Shown: positions 17,766 through 27,130, numbered from the stretch's first letter. The stretch is DNA of 64,000 bases from Thiomicrorhabdus sediminis (GCF_005885815.1 NZ_CP040602.1:1069630-1133629); one strand, 5' to 3'. Notes: a model not told the origin generated them from the sequence alone. Numbers and translations are program-made.

Positions 17766-18635
17766 TTAAAATAGATCGCTAACCCAGCTTGTCATGCTCG
17801 ACCACCAGGATTCATCCTGTTTTTTCGACTGTTTGTCAGCATTGCCAGCGCTCGCTGGTGGCTCGGTTTTAAAGTCGGCATCTATGACATAGATGTCATC
17901 ACTCTGGTTGATTTCATATACCTTCTGCACATCGGCAAGGTTATCGGTCATCCCCAGTTTTGCATAAGCTAGCTGCATCATCTGCAAGGTTTTCATGGTG
18001 ACCGCCGCTTGCGGATAGTTTTCCAGAATGTATTTACCGCGATTAGCCGCTGCCAGATAGGCTTGCTTGTCCATATAGAACTGCGCCACCTTATATTCAT
18101 GGCGCGCCATCTGGTTACGCAAGATAATCAGGCGTTTGCTCGAGACGGTGGCGTATTGGCTGTCGGGAAAACGGTTTAGCACATCGGTGTAGTACTGATA
18201 AGCACGTTTTGCGGATTTGACATCACGCGTTGCCGGATCGGTAATGAAATTATCCAACCAACTGCGCACCACCGAATCGGCCGCCAAAGCTTTCAGATAA
18301 TAAGCGTAGGCAAGCTGCTTGTGTTTCGGAAAGATGCGGATAAACTCTTCCAGTTCCAAAATCGCTGATTCAGGCTCGTCATAGCGATAATAGGCGTAGG
18401 CCAGCTCCAAATGGGTCTGTTCGGCATAAGGGCCGTAAGGGTAGAAAGACTTCAGTTTTTCATAGTTGAGAATGGCGATTTCCCAATCCTGATTCTGAAA
18501 AGCTTCGGTAGCGTCAACATAGAACTCTTCTACGGTCTTTTCTTCATCGGGTTTCTCGATCAGGGAGCTTAGAGAGGAACAGCCTTGCAGGCCAAGAGCA
18601 GCAATAAATATTAGCGGTAATAGCGTTTTTTTCAT
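17766..18635 (-). CDS. bamD: Outer membrane assembly lipoprotein BamD (ComL)
   Basis: 289 residues. The signal peptide ends with the lipobox LQGC, followed by a series of TPR helices (AILNYEKLKSFYPYGPYAEQTHLELAYAYYRYDEPESAI in outline), which is the BamD hallmark. BamD is the essential lipoprotein partner of BamA for inserting outer-membrane beta-barrels. The C-terminal tail after about 250 is longer and polar. It is divergent from rluD, as in E. coli and many gammaproteobacteria, which supports the call. A 7-bp palindrome (TCAGGTA / TACCTGA, 18669-18685) lies in its upstream region. Confidence 0.95.
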   Translation of the reverse strand: MKKTLLPLIFIAALGLQGCSSLSSLIEKPDEEKTVEEFYVDATEAFQNQDWEIAILNYEKLKSFYPYGPYAEQTHLELAYAYYRYDEPESAILELEEFIRIFPKHKQLAYAYYLKALAADSVVRSWLDNFITDPATRDVKSAKRAYQYYTDVLNRFPDSQYATVSSKRLIILRNQMARHEYKVAQFYMDKQAYLAAANRGKYILENYPQAAVTMKTLQMMQLAYAKLGMTDNLADVQKVYEINQSDDIYVIDADFKTEPPASAGNADKQSKKQDESWWSSMTSWVSDLF

Positions 18636-18668
18636 GTTTGTTCGGTACTCTTCGGTACAATAAGCGTT

Positions 18669-18685
18669 TCAGGTAAAATACCTGA
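18669..18685. promoter_or_regulatory. Palindrome in the bamD-rluD divergent region
   Basis: TCAGGTA-AAA-TACCTGA is a perfect 7-bp inverted repeat about 35 bases upstream of the bamD start. It could be an operator or a short leader hairpin; no regulator can be named. Confidence 0.3.
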
Positions 18686-18845
18686 TTATTTAGCATGGAA
18701 TTGGCATGATTGTATCATAAAGCGTGTTCTACACGAGTCCTGCTACGAAAAATTCCCAAAAAACTTTTTTGCTCATGCTTAAGCCTTGATTTATCAGGCT
18801 TTGCCTCCATATTAATTGAGTATTCATTTTTAAAAAGGTGTCATT

Positions 18846-19889
18846 TTGACTCAGCAACTTTTAAGCGCACAAATTCCACATGATGCAATGGGACAACGAC
18901 TTGATGTTGCCTTAGCGCCGCTATTTTCCGATTATTCGCGTAACCGTATCCAGCAGTGGATCAAAGACGGTAATGTCACGCTTGACGGTGTTATCTGTAA
19001 GAAACCTCGTCATGCGGTCTTGGGGGGCGAAAAAGTCGAGCTGCTTGCTGAACTGGAAAATGCCACCGAAGTCGAGGCGCAGGCTATCAGTATCGATGTG
19101 CTGCATGAAGACGATGCGGTGCTGGTGATCAACAAGCCGCCCGGTTTGGTCGTGCATCCGGGAGCGGGTAATCCGGACGGAACCCTAATGAATGCTTTGT
19201 TGTATCATTATCCGCAATTGCGTGAAGTTCCGCGTGCCGGTATTGTCCATCGCCTGGATAAGGATACCTCCGGTTTGATGGTGGTGGCGAAAACGGTTCC
19301 GGCGCAGACACATCTGGTCGAGCAGCTGCAGCGTCATGCGGTGGAACGTATCTATGATGCGGTTTTGGTCGGCATTATGAAGCAAGGCGGTAGTGTCGAT
19401 AAACCGATCGGGCGTAACCCGAATGACCGCAAGAAAATGGCGGTACGTGCGATGGGTGGTAAACCGGCGGTTTCCCACTATCGTGTGTTGGAGCATTTTA
19501 GAGAACATACCCGTGTTCGCGTCAAGCTTGAAACCGGACGTACTCATCAGATTCGCGTGCATATGTCGCATCTTGGTTATCCTCTGGTAGGTGATCCGGT
19601 TTATGGCTCGCGTTTCCGAATTCCACGCAAGATGTTGCCGGAATTTGTCGAGGTGTTGCGTGGTTTCGATCGTCAGGCGCTGCACGCCGGTGCTTTGAGT
19701 TTTACCCATCCAACCACCGGTAAAACCATGAAATGGAAAGCGCCGATGCCGGAAGATATGCTTGAGCTGATCGATGTATTGCGTGAAGACGTCGAGGAGT
19801 TCCATGCACAGCAGTGGGGTTATGATGAATTTGATTATGACTACGGTGTTGAAGTAGAGTGGGTGACAGATGAGGATATTCCCGATTAA
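18846..19889 (+). CDS. rluD: 23S rRNA pseudouridine synthase D
   Basis: 347 residues. An N-terminal S4 domain (RLDVALAPLFSDYSRNRIQQWIKDGNVTLDG) precedes the RluA-type catalytic domain with the signature GIVHRLDKDTSGLMVVAKT, where the Asp is catalytic, and the later ETGRTHQIRVHM. RluD modifies helix 69 of 23S rRNA (1911, 1915, 1917) and matters for ribosome assembly. The start appears to be TTG at 18846, preceded by AAGGTG; no ATG lies near. The acidic C-terminus (EFDYDYGVEVEW) is longer than in E. coli. pgeF follows after 36 bases, the conserved gene order. Confidence 0.95.
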   Translation: MTQQLLSAQIPHDAMGQRLDVALAPLFSDYSRNRIQQWIKDGNVTLDGVICKKPRHAVLGGEKVELLAELENATEVEAQAISIDVLHEDDAVLVINKPPGLVVHPGAGNPDGTLMNALLYHYPQLREVPRAGIVHRLDKDTSGLMVVAKTVPAQTHLVEQLQRHAVERIYDAVLVGIMKQGGSVDKPIGRNPNDRKKMAVRAMGGKPAVSHYRVLEHFREHTRVRVKLETGRTHQIRVHMSHLGYPLVGDPVYGSRFRIPRKMLPEFVEVLRGFDRQALHAGALSFTHPTTGKTMKWKAPMPEDMLELIDVLREDVEEFHAQQWGYDEFDYDYGVEVEWVTDEDIPD

Positions 19890-19925
19890 TTTCGATTAAG
19901 CGCAAGTTTAAAGAGTACCCACTGT

Positions 19926-20705
19926 ATGCATGAATTTGAAAAATCCATTATCCGAGCGCAATGGTCGGCACCGCAAAATATCAAAGCTCTCTGTACCACA
20001 CGCCTTGCTGCAGGGCATAGTGACAAACCTTACGATCATTTCAATCTAGCCACTCATGTAGGTGATGAACCCGGCTCGGTGCAGGCCAACCGTGAAATCC
20101 TCTCTGAGCAATTGGCTTTACCTGCAGAACCGGTCTGGTTGGATCAACAACACACCCCTAACGCCATTCAATTAAACCGGTTGCTGGAGTTTTCCTGCCC
20201 GCCGATTGCCGATGCCAGCTGGACCACGGAAAGCGGGGTGGTTTGTTGTGTGATGACCGCGGACTGTTTGCCGATTCTGGTCACGGATGTGGACGGCAGT
20301 TGTGTCGCCGCCATTCATGCCGGCTGGAAAGGGCTGGCGAATGGGATTGTCAGCAAAACATTGATGCAATTACCGGTTGCACCAAGCAAGTTGTTGGTGT
20401 GGATTGGTCCGGCTATTTCGCAACAGTTTTTTGAAGTCGGCGAAGAGGTGTATGCCGCCTTTGTGGAAAAATCAGCCGACAATGGCCAATGTTTTTTTAA
20501 GCTTGATGGCGACAATAACCAAGATGAAATCAAATATATGGCCGATCTGCCCAGGCTTGCCGAGCAGGAATTGTTGAGTTTGGGGGTTGGCGCTGAAGCA
20601 ATCAGTCAAAGTGGGCTATGCAGCTTTGGCGACAAGCGTTTTTATTCTTATCGCCAGCACGGGCGCACCGGGCGTATGGCAAGTTTGATCTGGCTGGAAA
20701 ACTAG
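19926..20705 (+). CDS. pgeF: Peptidoglycan editing factor PgeF (YfiH, laccase-domain family)
   Basis: 259 residues of the multicopper polyphenol oxidase/YfiH family. The metal-ligand motifs are present: the His region (LATHVGDEP), Cys in CVMTADCLPILVT and His in AAIHAGWKGLANGI. Family members have been assigned purine nucleoside phosphorylase/adenosine deaminase activity and a role in keeping L-Ser out of peptidoglycan precursors. It lies 36 bases after rluD, as in E. coli rluD-yfiH. The following gene is convergent; the clpB gene usual in E. coli is not here. Confidence 0.93.
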   Translation: MHEFEKSIIRAQWSAPQNIKALCTTRLAAGHSDKPYDHFNLATHVGDEPGSVQANREILSEQLALPAEPVWLDQQHTPNAIQLNRLLEFSCPPIADASWTTESGVVCCVMTADCLPILVTDVDGSCVAAIHAGWKGLANGIVSKTLMQLPVAPSKLLVWIGPAISQQFFEVGEEVYAAFVEKSADNGQCFFKLDGDNNQDEIKYMADLPRLAEQELLSLGVGAEAISQSGLCSFGDKRFYSYRQHGRTGRMASLIWLEN

Positions 20706-20766
20706 TTTAAAGCACCATAAAACCGTCACACCAAAGCAATAACGTCTTAATCAAACCTCAGCGCAA

Positions 20767-22788
20767 TCAAAGCGCGTATTTAGCGTGGGATTTCTTGGTG
20801 TATTTACCGGTCTTAATGAACTTCTCGGCACGCTTGATGTCTTCCGGCAAGCCACTGATTACCAAGTGATCGTTCAAGCGCAAAGTGGTCTCTGAAGATG
20901 GGTTCTCACCACGGACATGTCCGCGCTTGATCGCATCGACATTGACATCGAAACGCTTCAATTTCAAAGTCTTCAGTTTTTTCGCCACCGCATAGGTCGA
21001 TTCATCAAGATGGATACTGTGAATAATCCCTTTCATGACCTGATGCTGTTCCAGCGGATTATCCCCTTCACCCGGATAGAAGTTAGCCAGAGTCTGATAG
21101 CGGTTTTTACGGATGTTACGGGTCTGTTTCAACACTTGGCTGGGCGGATGTCCAATCATCAGCAGCAGGTGTGAAGCCAGCATAATGCTCGATTCAAAGG
21201 TATCCGGCACCACTTCATTGGCACCGGCTTCGGTCAGTTCATTGACATGTTGGTCATCAAGGGTTCGCACCAGCACCGGAATGTCCGGGTCCATGGAGCG
21301 AATGGTCTTGAGGATTTTCATCGAGGCGTGAAAATCACTAAAGGTGATAATGACGATTTTACTTTTACGTAAAGCGGCGGCTTCAAGAATGGTTTGTTTG
21401 GAAGCGTCGCCATAATAGACTCGTTCACCGGCGGCACGCGCTTCATGGACACGTTTGATATCCATATCCAAAGCGAGAAAAGCGCGGTTTGATGAATGCA
21501 GAAAACGACCTACTGTTTGACCGACACGACCGAAACCACAGAGAATGACATGGTCACTGATGTGTTTGTTATCTTCGGAGATGGTGGTGGCAATCTCATT
21601 GTGGTCGGCCTTATAGGAGTCCTTATGCAGCATTCTGGCGATATGGCCGTTGAACTTAACCATAAATGGCGCTATGGCCATGCTGATGACCGCAGCGGTG
21701 AGCAAAATATTGCCTTCTTCTTCGGGTAACAGCTTGTAGGTAAATGCCAGCGTCATCAATACCAGACCGAATTCACCAACCTGAGAAAGCGACAGCGAAA
21801 TACGTGCTGAAACGCCGGGTTCTTTATCGAAAACACGGGAGATGCTGTAAAGGATGACCCCTTTGACGAAAATGATCGCCACGGTCAGGCCGATAATCAT
21901 CAGGAAGTTATTAAACAGAATCTCCAGTGAGATAATCATGCCGACGGTGACAAAGAACAGGCCAAGTAAAATATCCTGGAAAGGGCGGATATCGGATTCG
22001 ATCTGATGGCGGTATTCGGTTTCACTTAACATCATACCGGCCAAAAATGCGCCCAGAGTCATCGATAAGCCCATCTCTTCGGTAAAGGCGGCGGCACTGA
22101 TGGCAACGGTTAAAACGGTCAGGGTAAAAAGCTCTTGAGACTTGGCCGATGCCACTTCATGAAATAGCGGGCGCAGCATGTATTTACCGATCACGTGCAT
22201 AATAATGACCACCAAAACGCCTTTGAAGAAAGCGATACCCAAAGCCCAGGTCAAAGCGTTTTCTTCACCACCGGACATGGCGAGTGTCGGAATCAGAATC
22301 AATAACGGAATCGCCATAATATCCTGGAAAATCAGGATACCGACAGTCGAGCGGCCGTGGCGCGAGTGTATCTCGGACTGTTCGGTAAGCTGCTTGATAA
22401 CAATCGCGGTGGAAGAAAGCGCGAAGGCACCGGCAATGACGATACTGGTATTGGCATCCAATCCGGCGAAGTGGCCAATAAGGTAGATAACCACTGCGGT
22501 GGTTAAAACCTGTGCGGTACCCAGGCCGAACACCTGTTTACGCATCGCGACCATTTGTGAAAAAGAGAATTCAAGCCCGATACCGAAGAGCAAAAACACG
22601 ATACCGAATTCGGCAAGCAGTTCAATGTTTTCCTCTTTATCGATCCAACCGAAAGCGTGGGGCCCGACGATAATCCCGACAATGATATAGCCAAGAATAG
22701 GCGGGAAGTGGAGTCGGCGTGATATGGAAACTGTAATAACGGCGGCAATCAGCAGTAAAACAATATTTATCAGCAGGTGGTCTTGCAC
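20767..22788 (-). CDS. CPA2-family cation/proton antiporter with RCK domain (KefB/YbaL-like)
   Basis: 673 residues. About 12-13 membrane helices occupy residues 1-385 with the Na+/H+ exchanger pattern (FGIVFLLFGIGLEFS, GAFALSSTAIVIKQL). A Rossmann RCK/TrkA-N domain follows (HVILCGFGRVGQTVGRFL, binding NAD or nucleotide) and then a TrkA-C-like domain (about 590-660). This is the KefB/KefC/YbaL layout: ligand-gated potassium efflux or potassium/proton exchange. No KefF/KefG partner is adjacent. The start is a GTG at 22788 with an AGAGAG site. A 10-bp hairpin lies just upstream at 22821-22854. Confidence 0.88.
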   Translation of the reverse strand: MQDHLLINIVLLLIAAVITVSISRRLHFPPILGYIIVGIIVGPHAFGWIDKEENIELLAEFGIVFLLFGIGLEFSFSQMVAMRKQVFGLGTAQVLTTAVVIYLIGHFAGLDANTSIVIAGAFALSSTAIVIKQLTEQSEIHSRHGRSTVGILIFQDIMAIPLLILIPTLAMSGGEENALTWALGIAFFKGVLVVIIMHVIGKYMLRPLFHEVASAKSQELFTLTVLTVAISAAAFTEEMGLSMTLGAFLAGMMLSETEYRHQIESDIRPFQDILLGLFFVTVGMIISLEILFNNFLMIIGLTVAIIFVKGVILYSISRVFDKEPGVSARISLSLSQVGEFGLVLMTLAFTYKLLPEEEGNILLTAAVISMAIAPFMVKFNGHIARMLHKDSYKADHNEIATTISEDNKHISDHVILCGFGRVGQTVGRFLHSSNRAFLALDMDIKRVHEARAAGERVYYGDASKQTILEAAALRKSKIVIITFSDFHASMKILKTIRSMDPDIPVLVRTLDDQHVNELTEAGANEVVPDTFESSIMLASHLLLMIGHPPSQVLKQTRNIRKNRYQTLANFYPGEGDNPLEQHQVMKGIIHSIHLDESTYAVAKKLKTLKLKRFDVNVDAIKRGHVRGENPSSETTLRLNDHLVISGLPEDIKRAEKFIKTGKYTKKSHAKYAL

Positions 22789-22820
22789 ACTATTCTCTCT
22801 ATGGTCGAATAAGTTGACGA

Positions 22821-22854
22821 TAATGACCGGTGCTTTTAAGGCGGCCGGTCATTA
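22821..22854. repeat. 10-bp inverted repeat between nadC and the antiporter gene
   Basis: TAATGACCGG and CCGGTCATTA form a perfect stem around a 14-base loop. It lies downstream of nadC and 33 bases upstream of the antiporter start, both on the minus strand. No good T-tract follows, so it could be a weak terminator, an operator or a leader hairpin. Confidence 0.5.
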
Positions 22855-22919
22855 TTTGTCATTATTGAATGGAATAATTTCTTTCTATAGCACTAGTTTA
22901 TAGAAACGCTGCGCAAAAA

Positions 22920-23768
22920 TCAGGCTTTTGACATTTTAAATCGCATTGATAGGTCGATTGCCTGCAAGTGCTTGGTAATCGCCCCGGTAGAGATATAGTC
23001 AACCTGGGTTTCGGCCAAAGTCGCCAAATGCATCAGCTCGACATTACCGGAGACTTCCAATTTGGCGCGACCATCGACCAGCTTGACTGCTTCATGCATC
23101 ATTTCCAGCTCGAAATTGTCGAGCATAATGATGTCGGCACCACCTTCCAGCGCCTGCTGCACCTCTTCGAGGTTTTCGGTTTCGACTTCAACGGTCTTGC
23201 CCGGATGTTTGAATTTCGCCAAACCGATCGCTTCGGCAATGCCGCCGGCCGCGATAATATGGTTTTCCTTGATCAGAATCGCATCAAACAGGCCGATACG
23301 GTGGTTTTTTCCACCGCCGCAAACGACCGCATATTTTTGCGCCAAACGTAACCCCGGCAGTGTTTTACGTGTATCGAGCAGTTTGGTGTGTTGGCTATTC
23401 AAATGTTCGACATATTCGGCGGTAGTTGTTGCGGTGCCGGATAATGTCTGTAAAAAATTCAGTGCACTGCGTTCGGCAGTAAGGATGTTACGTGCCGAGC
23501 CGGTGATGGTGCAGATGTGTTGATTGGCATGCACCGCTTCGCCTTCTTCGCAAAGCCATTCGATATGCGCTTCTTCATCGATTTGGCGAAAGACTTCATC
23601 AAACCAGGGGCGACCACAGATAATGGCTTTCTCTTTGCAGATAATGTGTGCGGTGGCCTGAATGCCATCAGGAATTAAATCGGCGGTAAGATCGCCGGTT
23701 TTAATATCTTCTTTGAGTGCGGCGGCAACGGTGGCTTCAATGTTTTCGAAATAGTTAATATCGTTCAT
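22920..23768 (-). CDS. nadC: Nicotinate-nucleotide pyrophosphorylase (carboxylating)
   Basis: 282 residues, standard length. Motifs include KEDIKTGDLTADLIP, the LDTRKTLPGLRLAQKYAVVCGGG phosphoribosyl-binding segment with GGGKNHRIGLFDAILIKENH, and VEVETENLEE followed by IIMLDNFELEMM. The enzyme turns quinolinate and PRPP into nicotinate mononucleotide with loss of carbon dioxide, the entry to NAD from de novo synthesis. It is divergent from ampD, the conserved gammaproteobacterial arrangement. Confidence 0.96.
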   Translation of the reverse strand: MNDINYFENIEATVAAALKEDIKTGDLTADLIPDGIQATAHIICKEKAIICGRPWFDEVFRQIDEEAHIEWLCEEGEAVHANQHICTITGSARNILTAERSALNFLQTLSGTATTTAEYVEHLNSQHTKLLDTRKTLPGLRLAQKYAVVCGGGKNHRIGLFDAILIKENHIIAAGGIAEAIGLAKFKHPGKTVEVETENLEEVQQALEGGADIIMLDNFELEMMHEAVKLVDGRAKLEVSGNVELMHLATLAETQVDYISTGAITKHLQAIDLSMRFKMSKA

Positions 23769-23819
23769 AATCGACTTATATCAGTTATATTGGTCTGTGA
23801 TATGGGCGCGGTGTTTACA

Positions 23820-23849
23820 TTGCGCCGATTTATTAATGGGGGGTATTAT
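23820..23849 (+). promoter_or_regulatory. Candidate sigma70 promoter for ampD
   Basis: TTGCGC and TATTAT are separated by 18 bases, placing a transcription start near 23856 and a leader of about 48 bases before ampD. Both boxes deviate from consensus. Confidence 0.4.
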
Positions 23850-23903
23850 AACCACAGACAACCCGTTTGAGTAATCAACCAGACTTAGGAGCTAATTACC
23901 AGA

Positions 23904-24542
23904 ATGAATAGCCAAGCCACGCTTTATGATGAAGAAGAACCGCAAATCGAGATTTCGCTAGATCCTAAAAACGGTTTATTGGCTCCCGGCTATGGTGTTC
24001 AGGTTCAATTAAGCCCGAATTGTGATGACAGGCCTAGCGACAATGTCCCGGAGCTGGTTGTGGTCCACGGTATCAGTTTGCCGCCGAATCAGTTTGGCGG
24101 TGCGGGTGTCGAGCAGTTGTTCCATAACCTATTGGATGGTGATGAGCACCCGTATTATGAAGCGATTAAGGATTTGCGTGTTTCTGCTCACGCTTTTATT
24201 CGTCGTGACGGCTCGGTGATTCAGTTTGTTCCTTTTTATCAGCGCGCCTGGCATGCCGGAGTTTCTCAGTTTCAAGGCCGTCAGCGCTGTAATGATTTTT
24301 CCATCGGTATCGAGCTGGAGGGCACCGATCACACTCCTTATACCGCATCACAATATGACTCTCTGGCGAAGTTGATTAGGGCTTTATGGCAAGCTTATCC
24401 CAGTTTGCATGAGCATTTTGTGGTCGGCCACAGTCATATCGCTCCGGGACGCAAGACCGATCCGGGTGAGTATTTTATGTGGAACTCTTTGGCTCGCTTA
24501 GTCGCGGAACCAAAGATTGCAAGACCTGAACTACTGGTATAA
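23904..24542 (+). CDS. ampD: 1,6-anhydro-N-acetylmuramyl-L-alanine amidase AmpD
   Basis: 212 residues of the amidase_2 family. Zinc ligands are visible in VVHGISLPPNQFGG (His), FRRAWHAGVSQFQGR-type (the sequence has YQRAWHAGVS) and VGHSHIAPGRKTDPG (His and Asp), as in AmpD. It cleaves the stem peptide from anhydro-muropeptides in the cytosol during peptidoglycan recycling and sets inducer levels for AmpR where beta-lactamases exist. No signal peptide. It has a short N-terminal extension. An AGGAG site precedes the ATG. It is divergent from nadC. Confidence 0.94.
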   Translation: MNSQATLYDEEEPQIEISLDPKNGLLAPGYGVQVQLSPNCDDRPSDNVPELVVVHGISLPPNQFGGAGVEQLFHNLLDGDEHPYYEAIKDLRVSAHAFIRRDGSVIQFVPFYQRAWHAGVSQFQGRQRCNDFSIGIELEGTDHTPYTASQYDSLAKLIRALWQAYPSLHEHFVVGHSHIAPGRKTDPGEYFMWNSLARLVAEPKIARPELLV

Positions 24543-24556
24543 ATCCCAAGCCGGTT

Positions 24557-26572
24557 TTATACCCCGGTTAACATCAAGGCGATGACATCATTGTCATAGC
24601 CGTCTCCGTTTTTGTACTCGCGATAACCTTCACTGACTTTAAAGCCGATGATGTAAGGTTTGTCATCCCAGTTGTAAGAAATGGTATCGCTGACGCCATT
24701 TTCGGCAGCCAATATTCCAGGTGGTAGCTTGAGTTGTTGACCGATTTTGATATCGTCGTTGCTGCTGGCGATAACCATGCCGGCGCGATCTACCAAAATA
24801 CTGAAAGTGGTTTCATTGAGTGCCTCATTGATGTATTTCGGTTCGGTGTCATCAAGCATCGCGCGGAATTCCGGTTCCGAGTCAAACACCAGAGCAATAC
24901 CGCCAACATTGGTGTCCATGTTATCCCAGCTTTTCACCGCGGCATGATAGATATAGGTATAACGGTCTTCATAAAGTGAGGATTTATGAAAATCCGAAAC
25001 CACATAATGCTGGGTGTCTTTTAAGCCTAAACAGCGCGTGGTGTCATTGCCTCGTGGGATATTGGTTCCGACAAGGTGGCCTTCGGCCTGATTGGAAACC
25101 GCAAGAATCACACCGTTTTTGTCATACAGAATGATATTGGTATAAACGGTATAGAGGCTATTGATATAAGACAGGATATCGGTCAATTTTTGTACTTCGG
25201 TCGATTCCAAGCTGCCGCTGGAGAGTTTTTTGGTCAGCAGTTGCCTAAAGGTGCTGTTGAGCGCCCACCAGCGGCAATCGTTGGCTCTTTCATAAAGGTT
25301 TCTGTCCATGATTTCCACGGCAAGCGCGGCACTGAAAGCGGCTTTTTTCTGGATGGTATCAACCAGAACCTGATGGATATGGTGGATAAAGCGGGTAAAG
25401 ATATTCTGGATATCGAAACTGATATTCTGGAAGCTGTCGAGAATCGGTAAAAACGCCTTGACATCTCGTTTCAACGACATGATCTTACCATTGAGGATGA
25501 CGATTAACAGCAAGGTACTGACCTTGACGATAGACTCCTCCAAATCTCTAAGGTAAAGGTGGGAATCCGGTTGGATCTTAACCCCTAGATCCTGGTTGTT
25601 ATCGCCGTAATCAAACGCTTTTTGGTTGTTGATTTTGACATAACCGAACCACGGCAGACCATAGAAGCCTTGGTAACCGTTGGTTTTGGTACCGTAATGC
25701 AGTTGTTGGCCAATGCGCATCGGGCGATCAAACTGTTCAATGTGATTCGACATTCTACTGCCAACGCGGTTGACATCCGGATGATTGGAGGAAAGGATGG
25801 TGCCTTGGTCATCAAGAATCATCAGTTCATATAGGTTGCTGCTGTCCAAGGTTTTATAGACACCGTTCATCTCTTCTTCGAAATTAAAGCTCAGGCATAA
25901 AACGCCAACCACTTCATCTTTACCTTGAACATTAGGTTTGATGATTTTTTTCGCATACATCAGGCTGTTTTTCTGTTGATTGAACAGATCGGTAGGACGG
26001 TACTGCTCTACATAATCATCATTGGTGGTCAACGCGGTTTGAATAATCGGGTCATGGCTATGGCTAACAGGGTTGTTTAAATCGAGCTTGGCTTTGATGT
26101 CGCCATTCGGTTTAATCAAAAGCACATCGTTGTATACGGTGTATTTTTTGACGTACTCGACAATGCGATTATGGATAAATCGCTGTTCATCCTCGGAATT
26201 TTCTTCCTTGGCCATAAAATCGACCAAGTCGTCATCGGTGGCCAAAAAGCCAACATCGGCGGTACGCTCAAATAGGTTGCGGATAACGATATCGATGGTG
26301 GTCTGCGCCTTTAAGCTGATTTCACTGTTGGCTTGGTTTAGGTAGCGGCCAATCAGTTCATCAATCATGACTTCACGCAACCCTTGAAACTCTTTTTGGG
26401 TTTCGACAATCGAGACCAGCAGTTGCGGGTCGATGTTTTCATTATTGATTTTACCCACCATGCCTACCGTACTCCACCATAGGTCTTGATGATCCAGTTC
26501 ATCAAGATAGGCTTTAACTTCGGGAAGGTAATCGATGAATTCTTTGTAATCGTTTTGCGCTGTGTGGCTCAT
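24557..26572 (-). CDS. Soluble protein with duplicated Cache sensor modules, no output domain
   Basis: 671 residues, no signal peptide; at most one weak hydrophobic segment (near 370, VSTLLLIVIL). Two halves resemble each other: LFERTADVGFLATD with LYERANDCRWWALN, YTVYNDVLLIKPNGDI with YTVYTNIILYDKNGVI, and a final LMILDDQGTILSSN with FSILVDRAGMVIASSN. Each half looks like a helical lead-in followed by a double Cache (PAS-like) sensor. No MCP, kinase, GGDEF or DNA-binding domain is present. I infer a cytosolic ligand or redox sensor that passes signals through a partner. The gene is alone, with ampD converging and a 300-base gap upstream. Confidence 0.75.
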   Translation of the reverse strand: MSHTAQNDYKEFIDYLPEVKAYLDELDHQDLWWSTVGMVGKINNENIDPQLLVSIVETQKEFQGLREVMIDELIGRYLNQANSEISLKAQTTIDIVIRNLFERTADVGFLATDDDLVDFMAKEENSEDEQRFIHNRIVEYVKKYTVYNDVLLIKPNGDIKAKLDLNNPVSHSHDPIIQTALTTNDDYVEQYRPTDLFNQQKNSLMYAKKIIKPNVQGKDEVVGVLCLSFNFEEEMNGVYKTLDSSNLYELMILDDQGTILSSNHPDVNRVGSRMSNHIEQFDRPMRIGQQLHYGTKTNGYQGFYGLPWFGYVKINNQKAFDYGDNNQDLGVKIQPDSHLYLRDLEESIVKVSTLLLIVILNGKIMSLKRDVKAFLPILDSFQNISFDIQNIFTRFIHHIHQVLVDTIQKKAAFSAALAVEIMDRNLYERANDCRWWALNSTFRQLLTKKLSSGSLESTEVQKLTDILSYINSLYTVYTNIILYDKNGVILAVSNQAEGHLVGTNIPRGNDTTRCLGLKDTQHYVVSDFHKSSLYEDRYTYIYHAAVKSWDNMDTNVGGIALVFDSEPEFRAMLDDTEPKYINEALNETTFSILVDRAGMVIASSNDDIKIGQQLKLPPGILAAENGVSDTISYNWDDKPYIIGFKVSEGYREYKNGDGYDNDVIALMLTGV

Positions 26573-26871
26573 ATGTGATAACTATTATTTTTTACGTCGT
26601 TGTAATTTTCTAAATAAGTTTCGTTGTTTTCAATGAAACGCGGAATGTCCGAAAATTCTTAGCGAGTAACGTGCCAAAAAGTAACTGGTCACGCTAGGAC
26701 TTAAAAATCATTTGAATTCAGTGGCTTGTGGTTGACTGTTGGTTTTTATCTTATTGGTAAAGATAAGGTGCGCCCTAATATAGTGCGTTAGCATGTGTTT
26801 TATGAAGCAAATATTTTAGCCTGGATTAAATCGGGTAAAAACAGGAAAAAACCTGTGTGATCACCGTCTAA
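26573..26871. other. 300-base intergenic region upstream of the Cache gene
   Basis: AT-rich and without a convincing reading frame. It must hold the minus-strand promoter of the multi-Cache gene, but no clear -35/-10 pair was found. A short self-complementary stretch (ACAGGAAAAAACCTGT near 26841) could form a hairpin after the small Cys-protein gene, reading leftward. Confidence 0.4.
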
Positions 26872-27087
26872 TCAGGCAATCCAGCCGTCCTTTTTAGGAT
26901 TTTTGCGCGGCGTAGGGTGTTTCGGCTTGAACATTAAGCACTCTTCACCGGAGCTTTCAAATACCACTTCACTTGGCAAACGGCGGGTTTTGAAGCCAAA
27001 GGCTTTGCATCCACGTGGCGCGTTGGCATCCCAGGTGACATAAAAATTCTTGCATTGAAAGCAATCAATCGGTTTCTTGTCTTTCAT
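26872..27087 (-). CDS. Small conserved Cys-rich protein (often labelled uracil-DNA glycosylase-like)
   Basis: 71 residues from ATG 27087. Four conserved Cys sit in CFQCKNFYVTWD, RGCKAFGFKT and GEECLMF, a likely metal-binding or Fe-S-like arrangement; the Lys/Pro-rich tail ends in GWIA. Homologous short proteins in proteobacteria are sometimes annotated uracil-DNA glycosylase, but the sequence lacks any glycosylase motif and is far too short, so I do not accept that function. An in-frame TTG precedes the ATG by one codon. Confidence 0.75.
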   Translation of the reverse strand: MKDKKPIDCFQCKNFYVTWDANAPRGCKAFGFKTRRLPSEVVFESSGEECLMFKPKHPTPRKNPKKDGWIA

Positions 27088-27130
27088 CAATTTATCTTTT
27101 ATTCGCGGTTTTTGAGTTTATGGGCTTTAT

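Noticed and set aside
26872-27087. Uracil-DNA glycosylase
   Set aside because: The name is used for similar small proteins, but 71 residues with four Cys cannot hold the glycosylase fold or its motifs.
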